Shown piece by piece: positions 1 to 5,190 of a DNA stretch of 5,209 nt. The stretch spans positions 1 through 5,209 of the forward strand of contig JAITJY010000117.1 of the NCBI GenBank assembly GCA_031278675.1, read 5' to 3'. The notes beneath the pieces were generated by a model, which saw only the letters and a list, made by a program, of their open reading frames with translations, made no database searches and was not told the origin of the DNA. This DNA is from Bifidobacteriaceae bacterium. GTDB lineage: Bacteria > Actinomycetota > Actinomycetes > Actinomycetales > WQXJ01. The position numbers were made by a program, and so were the translations under genes. Within the stretch, counting starts at the first letter, position 1, and each line of letters starts with the position of its first letter.

Positions 1-44
1 GTCCGTGGCCATGCCCGGGGCAGTCCGTGGCCATGCCCAGGGCC
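1..44. repeat. 22-bp direct tandem duplication at the left edge
   Basis: Two adjacent 22-bp units (1-22 and 23-44) share the identical 16-base core GTCCGTGGCCATGCCC and match at 20 of 22 positions. The first copy begins at the very first base, so the array may continue to the left. The period is not a multiple of three, so it is not an in-frame protein repeat. No supported gene overlaps it, and its function is unknown. Confidence 0.75.
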
Positions 45-276
45 GCTGCTCGGTGCGGGTGCGGCCGGAGCGTGGCTAAAGACCACGCGGACCTGCCTGC
101 CCGAGATGGGTAATGCCGCACCCGGGAATCTGCGACACGCGCGCCGCAATCGATGGGCGCTTCACTGCGTTCAGTAACCTGTAGGCACTGGTCCGAAGCA
201 TCGACCGAGGCCCCGTCGGGGCGTTCGGCCATTCTCGGCGGATGCGAGGCTCGGGCCGTGCCGTGGTCGCCCAACT
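45..276. other. Intergenic region without a supportable gene
   Basis: All three forward frames are closed here by stops at 77, 111 and 175. The short open stretches entering from the left edge have no recognisable protein sequence, although the end of an upstream gene cannot be excluded. A 6-bp hairpin (GCGTGG 70-75 / CCACGC 83-88) and a stronger hairpin at 205-228 are visible. TAACCT at 175-180 fits the actinobacterial -10 pattern TANNNT, but I see no convincing -35 box in front of it, so no promoter is called. Confidence 0.5.
205..228. terminator. Terminator-like GC-rich hairpin
   Basis: GCCCC (210-214) pairs with GGGGC (218-222) across a 3-base GTC loop. The stem continues after a small internal bulge as CCGA (205-208) with TCGG (225-228). 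No T-run follows, but high-GC actinobacterial terminators often lack one. It lies upstream of the UPF0114 gene, so it could end transcription from a gene left of the window. A role in the leader of the UPF0114 mRNA is the alternative. Confidence 0.4.
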
Positions 277-282
277 AGGAGG
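277..282 (+). promoter_or_regulatory. Shine-Dalgarno site of the UPF0114 gene
   Basis: AGGAGG lies 5 bases before the ATG at 288. It is a full-consensus ribosome binding site and fixes this ATG as the start. An in-frame alternative is not needed, because the conserved UPF0114 domain begins about 45 residues downstream. Confidence 0.85.
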
Positions 283-287
283 ATCTG

Positions 288-962
288 ATGGAAACCGAGA
301 CCGAAAACCCCACTGGCTTAGGCCCGGACGAGGAAGAAGAACCCGAAGAAGAACCCGAAGAAGAACCCGAGGAAGAAGAAGAGCACCGGCCGCTTGGCAA
401 ATTCAGGGATTTCTTGGAGTCCGCCACCGAGAGCATCATCTTTGCCAGCCGTTGGGTGTTAGCCCCGGTGTTCTTAGGCTTGGTGATCGGCCTGGTGGCG
501 GTGATGATCAACTTCATCTACCACCTGGCGCAAGATATCCCCCACTTCCCCACAATGACGATCGACGAATTGGCAGGAAGCATCCTAGGACTGATCGACC
601 TGGCGCTCCTTGGGAACCTGCTGCTGATTGTCATATTCTCCGGCTACGAGAACTTTGTCTCCAAGATCAACCCCGCCGAATCCCACGAGGACCGCCCCGC
701 CTGGATGGGCACATTGGACTTCTCCGGCCTGAAGATCAAAATTGTCGGTTCAGTTGTTGCCATTTCGCTGGTCGAATTGCTGCAGGACTTTATCTCCATG
801 GCCGAGGTCCATGAGGCCGAACCGAAGTACCAAATGTGGCGCGTCTTTCTGCACTTGACCTTCGTGGTCTCAGGGGCACTGTTCGCCGCCATGGACTTCG
901 TCGCCGAAAAACGCCAACTCATGATGATGCACGAGACCAGCCAAGAACCTAAGAAAGACTAG
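288..962 (+). CDS. UPF0114 (YqhA-like) integral membrane protein with acidic N-terminal extension
   Basis: A 224-residue membrane protein of unknown biochemical function in the UPF0114/YqhA family. Family hallmarks are SRWVLAPVFLGL (54-65), LLLIVIFSGYENFVSKI (111-127), LDFSGLKIKIVGSVVAIS (143-160) and MWRVFLHLTFVVSGALFAAMD (183-203). These match the E. coli YqhA pattern as I recall it. Four membrane segments are expected at roughly 53-78, 98-118, 150-169 and 186-205. E. coli YqhA is about 164 residues; the extra length is mostly an N-terminal tail with a run of glutamates broken by prolines (residues 15-32, EEEP three times). The C-terminus is short and charged. The start is set by AGGAGG 5 bases upstream. 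The gene converges on the Ca2+-ATPase gene and is separated from it by a repeat array, so the two are not one operon. Family assignment is firm; function is not known. Confidence 0.93.
   Translation: METETENPTGLGPDEEEEPEEEPEEEPEEEEEHRPLGKFRDFLESATESIIFASRWVLAPVFLGLVIGLVAVMINFIYHLAQDIPHFPTMTIDELAGSILGLIDLALLGNLLLIVIFSGYENFVSKINPAESHEDRPAWMGTLDFSGLKIKIVGSVVAISLVELLQDFISMAEVHEAEPKYQMWRVFLHLTFVVSGALFAAMDFVAEKRQLMMMHETSQEPKKD
333..368 (+). repeat. Three perfect 12-bp coding repeats (GAAGAAGAACCC)
   Basis: Three identical tandem copies of GAAGAAGAACCC (333-344, 345-356, 357-368) encode Glu-Glu-Glu-Pro three times. They are flanked by further GAG/GAA codons, so residues 15-32 are only Glu and Pro. 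The period is a multiple of three, so copy-number change by slippage would lengthen or shorten the acidic tail without breaking the frame. Confidence 0.9.
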
Positions 963-966
963 GCTG

Positions 967-1003
967 ACCGGCGCGAACGGCTCGGTTCGGCTTCGGGGCC
1001 GGT
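967..1003. terminator. Possible nested-hairpin terminator after the UPF0114 gene
   Basis: Five bases after the UPF0114 stop codon, ACCGGC (967-972) can pair with GCCGGT (998-1003). Inside it CGAAC (974-978) can pair with GTTCG (985-989). It overlaps the first units of the repeat array. The position between two convergent genes suits a bidirectional terminator, but the stems are short and no T-run follows, so this is tentative. Confidence 0.35.
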
Positions 1004-1105
1004 TCGGGCCGGTTCGGGCCGGTTCGGGCCGGTTCGGCTTCGGGAACGGTTCGGCTTCGGGCCGGTTCGGCTTCGGGACCGGTTCGGCTTCGGCCCGGTT
1101 CGGCG
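984..1105. repeat. GGTTCGG / CTTCGG tandem repeat array between convergent genes
   Basis: The segment is built of head-to-tail units starting GGTTCGG. There is one 17-base unit GGTTCGGCTTCGGGGCC (984-1000) and three perfect 10-base units GGTTCGGGCC (1001-1030). Four long units of 16-17 bases follow (1031-1047, 1048-1063, 1064-1080, 1081-1096), then a truncated GGTTCGGCG (1097-1105). The long form equals the short form plus a CTTCGG insert. The + strand is nearly free of A. The array ends directly at the ATPase stop codon (TAA on -, 1106-1108). In RNA form, units such as 1064-1080 can make small hairpins (GGTTC with GGACC, one G-U pair). It may serve as a terminator zone for both genes or be simple replication-slippage sequence. 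Confidence 0.88.
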
Positions 1106-3928
1106 TTAGGGCAGCTTCGGCGCGGACCCAGTCGGCCCAGTTAGCTGTCCCACCGGCGGCTTGGTCCGCCGGTGCAGCGCCTCGATCACACCCTTACGCA
1201 CCAGGTCGACAGGGATGATCAGCGCCGCCAAGACCAGCACGGCGCCCCACTCCTTGCCGCTCAGGCCATACCCGTCCAGCACCGGCCCGCCAAAATAGGC
1301 CATCGCGACTTGGACCACCGAGATAAGTACGATGACGTTGATAAAGCCCCGATTGGCGCTCAGCCGGTCGAACAGGTTGAGCCGTTCGGTCCGCGCGTTG
1401 AACGCGTTGAAGACCGCAGTGAAAACAAACAACGCGAAATAGCCTGTCAGTAAATACATTCGCGGATCATTCGCCGGCCCGGCCCGGAAAATACCAGTGA
1501 AGAATGGAGCGAGCAAGAAAACCAGGCTGGTCCCGAAACAGAATAAGCTTCCCGTGATTATAGCGCTCCACATATAAGGGCTCACCATAGGCTCATCGCG
1601 CCGCTTCGGCTTTTCCTCCATGAAACGTTTCAACGCCGGTTCGCCACCGAAGGCCAGCGCTGCCAACGTGTCCATCACCAAATTGACCCAAAGGATCTGG
1701 ATGATGGTCAAAGGATTCTCCATGCCGAGCAGTGGCGCAGCAAAGGTCACCAACACGGCCGACACGTTGACCGTCAACTGGAAAATGATGAACTTCCTGA
1801 TCGTGTTGAAGATGGTCCGGCCGTAAAGGATCGCCTTATCGATGGAACTGAAGTTGTCATCCATGATGATGATCTCGCTCGCCTCTTTGGCGATTTCCGT
1901 GCCGCTGCCCATCGCAAACCCCACATCGGCTGCCTTCAGCGCCGGAGAGTCATTGACGCCGTCACCGGTCATACCGACCACGCGATTGCCCGCTTGAGCG
2001 ACCCGCACCAGGCGGGTCTTGTCGCTCGGCAAAGCACGCGATATGACGCGGATGTCGTCAAGTTGGTCCGCCAACTCGGCGTCATCCAACTGCGACAGTT
2101 CCTGGGATGTCAAGACAATATCGCTCGCCTCGCGCACCAGGCCGACCTCTTTGGCGACAGCGACCGCCGTATCCTTCCTGTCGCCCGTGATCATCACCAC
2201 CTGCACGCCGGCGTTCAGCACCTCCCGGATCGCAGTGATTGATTCTTCACGGATTTCATCACGGATACCAATAATCCCGACCAGCGTCCATTCGCCGCCC
2301 GGTGGCTGATCACCCTCAATGGCCCCGGCGCTGGTCGCCAACGCCAGCACCCGGATCGCCCGCTCAGCCAGTTCATTGATTGCGCTGTCCAGACCCGCCC
2401 GGTCCTCCAACAAGACGGCGCGGCCCGAACCGTCGTAGTAATAGCCACACTTATCCAAAATGCCCTCCGGGGCACCTTTGATCAGAGTAAGGTTAGCGGC
2501 GCCTGATATTTGCGCCGCCGAATACTTATTTGCGCTACTGAACGGAATAGTTGAAACAACTGCCACATCGGGAGCCTCGGGCACACCCGACGCGAACCGC
2601 ATAATGGCGCGTTCCGTCGCGTTACCGCCGATAATCTTAGCCGGTTCGGCGGCATCGCCCGTCGTAATAGCGCTGGTATTGTACCGAATACTGAGTGCCA
2701 GCAACCTTCGGAGGCTGTCCGCCACCTCCCCGATAGCAAAAGACCGCCCGCCTTGGCCATCGATAAACACGACAGCTTCGAGTTGACCCTTCGTAATAGT
2801 GCCGGTCTTGTCGCTGAACAAGATATTGAGGCTGCCTGCGGTTTCAATCCCGGCGATTTTCCGCACCAGAACGTTGTCGCGCAGCATCTTGCCCATATTC
2901 AAAGCAGAGACTATGGCGATCATCAGCGGCAAGCCCTCCGGGACCGCCATCACAATGATGATCACCGCCAACATCAGTGCCTGAATGAAATCATTGGCCA
3001 ACGTCATCCAGTCAGAACAATAAGCCGTGATCAAAGAGATGTCGAAATCATTTTGGACCACAATGCGTTGAAAAAGTAGCGCAACTGCGATCAGGACACC
3101 ACCGCAGTAGCCAAAGATGCTGATATTCTTCGCCAATGCCCCGAGTTTTACCTGCAGCGGAGTGGCGCGATCATCATCCAATTGCAATTCGCTGGCGACC
3201 TGCCCATAAACTGACTGATCCCCCACCGTCGAGACAGCCATGATAGCATTCCCGGAATACACTATTGAGCCACGGTATAACCGGTAAGGATCGGCGAAGT
3301 CGATCGCCTCGCCGGCGTCGCCACCGCCACGCGGCGCCACCTCTTTGCGGGCCTCATGGGTCTCGCCGTTCAGCGCCGACTGATCCACCGAAACCGTGCC
3401 CTCAACTAAACGCCCATCTGCTGGAACCAGGTCACCGGCCTGCAAAGCCACCCAGTCCCCCACCACTATGTCGTTGATCGGGATCTCCGTGATCTCACCA
3501 TCGCGATAGACCTTGCAGATGATCCGCGACGCCTCTTCTTGGAGTTTTTGGAAGGCGGTTTCGTTGCGATATTCGGAGATCGTCGAGATGAACGTCGCCA
3601 GCAGCACGGCGACAGCGATGCCTGCGGACTCGTACCATTCCGTTTTCCCGAAGAACGTGAACACCACGTTGATCGCCAGAGCGACAATCAAGATCTTGAT
3701 CATCGGATCGCTCAAGTTCCCGATGAACTTGCTCCAAAACCCCGGCTTGTCATGCTCGGTCAGAGCATTGTCGCCATGTTCCTTGAGTGATTCAGCTACT
3801 TGGACGCCGCTAAGCCCCTGTGGCACCATTTGGCCTACTCTGTTTCCTTCCAGTGTTTGGGTTTGCTGCCTGTAGCGGGACGTTGCTGGGACCAACGAAC
3901 ACCCCGCACTGGCCAGCCCCTGAAACAT
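1106..3928 (-). CDS. P2B (PMCA-type) Ca2+-translocating P-type ATPase
   Basis: A 940-residue ATP-driven cation pump of the inner membrane, predicted to export Ca2+. Visible in order: M1-M2 (about 74-118); actuator domain with NGE at 187-189; M3 (267-290); M4 with PEGLP (330-334); phosphorylation motif DKTGT with Asp373; nucleotide-binding KGAPE (484-488); TGDRKDT (581-587); TGDGVND (654-660); then M5-M10 to about 912 and a short tail. M5 reads QLTVNVSAVLV and M6 has WVNLVMD (Asn749, Asp753). As in PMCA, Asn721 is kept but the SERCA Glu771 position is Ala724. This points to subfamily IIB with one Ca2+ site, by family knowledge. No calmodulin-binding tail is present. The start is uncertain. ATG 3928 has AAGGG 9 bases upstream and a TANNNT box before that, but family similarity begins just after Met34 (ATG at 3829), so a 907-residue product is equally possible. 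Confidence 0.95.
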   Translation of the reverse strand: MFQGLASAGCSLVPATSRYRQQTQTLEGNRVGQMVPQGLSGVQVAESLKEHGDNALTEHDKPGFWSKFIGNLSDPMIKILIVALAINVVFTFFGKTEWYESAGIAVAVLLATFISTISEYRNETAFQKLQEEASRIICKVYRDGEITEIPINDIVVGDWVALQAGDLVPADGRLVEGTVSVDQSALNGETHEARKEVAPRGGGDAGEAIDFADPYRLYRGSIVYSGNAIMAVSTVGDQSVYGQVASELQLDDDRATPLQVKLGALAKNISIFGYCGGVLIAVALLFQRIVVQNDFDISLITAYCSDWMTLANDFIQALMLAVIIIVMAVPEGLPLMIAIVSALNMGKMLRDNVLVRKIAGIETAGSLNILFSDKTGTITKGQLEAVVFIDGQGGRSFAIGEVADSLRRLLALSIRYNTSAITTGDAAEPAKIIGGNATERAIMRFASGVPEAPDVAVVSTIPFSSANKYSAAQISGAANLTLIKGAPEGILDKCGYYYDGSGRAVLLEDRAGLDSAINELAERAIRVLALATSAGAIEGDQPPGGEWTLVGIIGIRDEIREESITAIREVLNAGVQVVMITGDRKDTAVAVAKEVGLVREASDIVLTSQELSQLDDAELADQLDDIRVISRALPSDKTRLVRVAQAGNRVVGMTGDGVNDSPALKAADVGFAMGSGTEIAKEASEIIIMDDNFSSIDKAILYGRTIFNTIRKFIIFQLTVNVSAVLVTFAAPLLGMENPLTIIQILWVNLVMDTLAALAFGGEPALKRFMEEKPKRRDEPMVSPYMWSAIITGSLFCFGTSLVFLLAPFFTGIFRAGPANDPRMYLLTGYFALFVFTAVFNAFNARTERLNLFDRLSANRGFINVIVLISVVQVAMAYFGGPVLDGYGLSGKEWGAVLVLAALIIPVDLVRKGVIEALHRRTKPPVGQLTGPTGSAPKLP

Positions 3929-3950
3929 GGCGTGAAGCCCTTGCTCGCTC

Positions 3951-3956
3951 CAGTCT
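3951..3956 (-). promoter_or_regulatory. Candidate -10 box of the ATPase gene
   Basis: Read on the - strand this is TAGACT, which fits the actinobacterial TANNNT -10 pattern. Transcription would start near 3944, about 16 bases before the ATG at 3928, with AAGGG between. No clear -35 element is visible at normal spacing, and the gene could also be read through from the tRNA upstream. Confidence 0.25.
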
Positions 3957-4033
3957 AGCCCGCCGCGCCGCCACGCTGTTTCGACCGGTCCACCCGAGCG
4001 GCGTTTCTGTGGCCTGACCTGGTAAAATACTTG

Positions 4034-4106
4034 CGCCCCCGAGAGGATTCGAACCTCCGACCAGCTGCTTAGAAGGCAGGTGCTCTATCCACTGAGCTAC
4101 GGGGGC
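4034..4106 (-). tRNA. tRNA-Arg (anticodon TCT, reads AGA)
   Basis: A complete 73-base cloverleaf can be drawn on the - strand. The 7-bp acceptor stem is GCCCCCG/CGGGGGC. The D stem is GCTC/GAGC with loop AGTGGATA, and the anticodon loop is CTTCTAA with TCT at 4073-4071. The variable loop is TGGTC, the T loop TTCGAAT sits in a GGAGG/CCTCT stem, and the discriminator is G. CCA is not encoded; the next genomic bases are CAA, so CCA must be added by the nucleotidyltransferase. The top of the anticodon stem is a C27:C43 mismatch, leaving four pairs. The gene sits 105 bp upstream of the ATPase start on the same strand and is divergent from orn. TACCCT (4123-4118 on -) is a possible -10 box. Confidence 0.96.
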
Positions 4107-4175
4107 AAGGCCTAACCAGGGTACGCCAAGTAGACGGCCACGCCTACGGGACCGCCTATGGAACCGGCCCTGCGG

Positions 4176-4207
4176 TGGACACTGGGGCCGGGCTGCGGCG
4201 GTAGTCT
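4176..4207 (+). promoter_or_regulatory. Candidate orn promoter giving a leaderless mRNA
   Basis: TAGTCT (4202-4207) fits the TANNNT -10 pattern and ends only 6 bases before the GTG start codon at 4214. Transcription would therefore begin at or next to the start codon. TGGACA (4176-4181) resembles a -35 TTGACA, but the 20-base spacer is longer than the usual 17-19. There is no convincing Shine-Dalgarno sequence before the GTG (only GGGG in TGGGGCG), which agrees with leaderless translation, common in actinobacteria. Confidence 0.42.
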
Positions 4208-4213
4208 GGGGCG

Positions 4214-4849
4214 GTGAGCGTTCCGGAGAATGGCCTGACCGAGCCGATCGTGTGGGTCGACTGCGAGATGACGGGCCTTGACCTGACCAAGGATGCCCTC
4301 ATCGAGATCGGCGTGGTGGTGACCGATTCGTCGCTCACGCCGCTGGCCGACGGGATCGACATTGTGATCAAACCGCCGGACGGCCCTCTGGCCCAGATGA
4401 GCGAGTTTGTGCGGCAGATGCACAGTTCGTCCGGGTTGTTAGAGCAGTTGGCGACCGGCACCACGTTGCACGATGCCGAAGCCGCGGCCTTAGCGTACGT
4501 ACAACAGTTCGCTTCGGGGCCGGGCCGGGCGCCGCTGGCCGGGAACTCCGTTTCCACAGACCGGGCCTTCATTGACCGGGACATGCCTCACCTCGGCGCC
4601 TACCTGCATTACCGGACAATCGATGTCTCGTCGTTGAAGGAACTCGCCCGGCGTTGGTATCCCCGGGTCTACTTCGCCGCGCCCGAGAAGCTCGGCGGCC
4701 ACCGCGCGCTGGCGGACATCCAGGATTCGATCGACGAACTGCGCTATTACCGCAGTTGCATGCTCGTGCCTGAGCCGGGTCCGGACAGCGACACCGCCCG
4801 GGCCGCCGCGCTTGCGATCCAAGAATCAAGCGCCCGCCGGACCCGGTGA
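4214..4849 (+). CDS. orn: Oligoribonuclease (DEDDh 3'-5' exoribonuclease)
   Basis: A cytoplasmic exonuclease that finishes RNA decay by cutting very short oligonucleotides to mononucleotides. In many bacteria it also removes pGpG made from cyclic-di-GMP. The 211-residue protein has the full DEDDh set: Asp16 and Glu18 in DCEMTGLD, Asp116 in NSVSTDRAFID, His163 and Asp168 in HRALADI. These fit E. coli Orn D12, E14, D112, H158 and D163 at almost constant offset. The family sequence YYRSCM follows at about 178-183. It is longer than E. coli Orn (181 residues) because of a C-terminal Ala/Arg-rich tail after about residue 185. GTG 4214 is the only sensible start, since the first catalytic motif begins at residue 12. 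The gene is divergent from tRNA-Arg and is probably monocistronic, with its own promoter candidate and a hairpin at the stop codon. Confidence 0.96.
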   Translation: MSVPENGLTEPIVWVDCEMTGLDLTKDALIEIGVVVTDSSLTPLADGIDIVIKPPDGPLAQMSEFVRQMHSSSGLLEQLATGTTLHDAEAAALAYVQQFASGPGRAPLAGNSVSTDRAFIDRDMPHLGAYLHYRTIDVSSLKELARRWYPRVYFAAPEKLGGHRALADIQDSIDELRYYRSCMLVPEPGPDSDTARAAALAIQESSARRTR

Positions 4850-4861
4850 GTCCCGGCACCC

Positions 4862-4880
4862 CGGGTCCGGCGCGGACCCG
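4862..4880 (+). terminator. Rho-independent-type hairpin after orn
   Basis: CGGGTCCG (4862-4869) and CGGACCCG (4873-4880) form a perfect 8-bp GC-rich stem with a 3-base GCG loop, 12 bases after the orn stop codon. No T-run follows (ATTGCAAT), which is usual for high-GC actinobacteria. The left arm can instead pair with the end of the orn coding sequence, giving a competing 12-bp stem (4835-4846 with 4861-4872). Confidence 0.7.
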
Positions 4881-5087
4881 ATTGCAATCCCGCGCTTGAC
4901 GTCGCCTGACCGGCGCCCCCCAGGGCTCTTGGCAAGGTCCGCTGGTTGGGGCTGTGGGGTGTTGCCGCGTCGGCTGTGTGGCGGCTCCGGTGGTCGCACC
5001 GGATTCAGCGATTCACGACTCGTGTTCAGCGGGGACCAGGGCGGACCAGGACAAGACCCGGAATGAAATCTGCCCCTGGGCGCTGAC
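4881..5087. other. Intergenic region with small palindromes, no gene seen
   Basis: No protein-coding or RNA gene can be supported here; the open frames are Arg/Pro/Gly/Ser-rich and have no family resemblance. Structures seen are the 8-bp palindrome ATTGCAAT (4881-4888), a perfect 7-bp stem TCCGGTG/CACCGGA with GTCG loop (4986-5003), and the palindrome CACGACTCGTG (5014-5024). A short direct repeat GGACCAGG occurs at 5033-5040 and 5043-5050. The 4986-5003 hairpin could be a second terminator. Confidence 0.45.
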
Positions 5088-5190
5088 CAGGAGATAAATT
5101 GCAACACTCGACGCGGCTGGGGCAGCGATGGGCTCGCCGAGCGTGTCAACGCACCGGCTTGGGGCCGCGAGTGTTTCAATTTATCTCCTG
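5088..5190. repeat. 103-bp palindromic element with 23-bp terminal inverted repeats
   Basis: The left arm (5088-5110) begins CAGGAGATAAATTG. It is the reverse complement of the right arm (5168-5190), which ends CAATTTATCTCCTG, at 22 of 23 positions; the one mismatch is C5102. After a 3-base bulge the pairing resumes with CGGC (5114-5117) and GCCG (5164-5167). The arms are AT-richer than the surrounding DNA. No clear target-site duplication flanks the element (GAC left, AGT right). It looks like a MITE, an IS end or an operator palindrome. I do not recognise the family. Confidence 0.8.

Noticed and set aside
1..174. C-terminal part of an upstream gene in the first forward frame (open to a stop at 175-177)
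   Set aside because: The translation has no recognisable motif and runs through a 22-bp tandem repeat. Chance open frames of this length are common in high-GC DNA.
242..814. A 190-codon + frame overlapping the UPF0114 gene
   Set aside because: Its product is Arg/Gly/Pro-rich with no recognisable domain, and the UPF0114 gene in the other frame has a consensus ribosome binding site and clear homology.
3892..3928. Lipoprotein signal (SAGC) at the ATPase N-terminus
   Set aside because: There is no positively charged start or hydrophobic stretch before the Cys, and polytopic P-type ATPases are not lipoproteins. This stretch may not even be translated.
3829..4213. One operon joining the tRNA, the ATPase and orn
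   Set aside because: orn is on the opposite strand from the other two. Co-transcription of tRNA and ATPase is possible but nothing in the sequence requires it.
4826..5179. A 117-codon frame on the - strand with AGGAG before a TTG start
   Set aside because: It overlaps the end of orn antisense, is rich in Pro, Arg, Ser and Gly, and has no family resemblance. The ribosome-site-like sequence is part of the inverted repeat.
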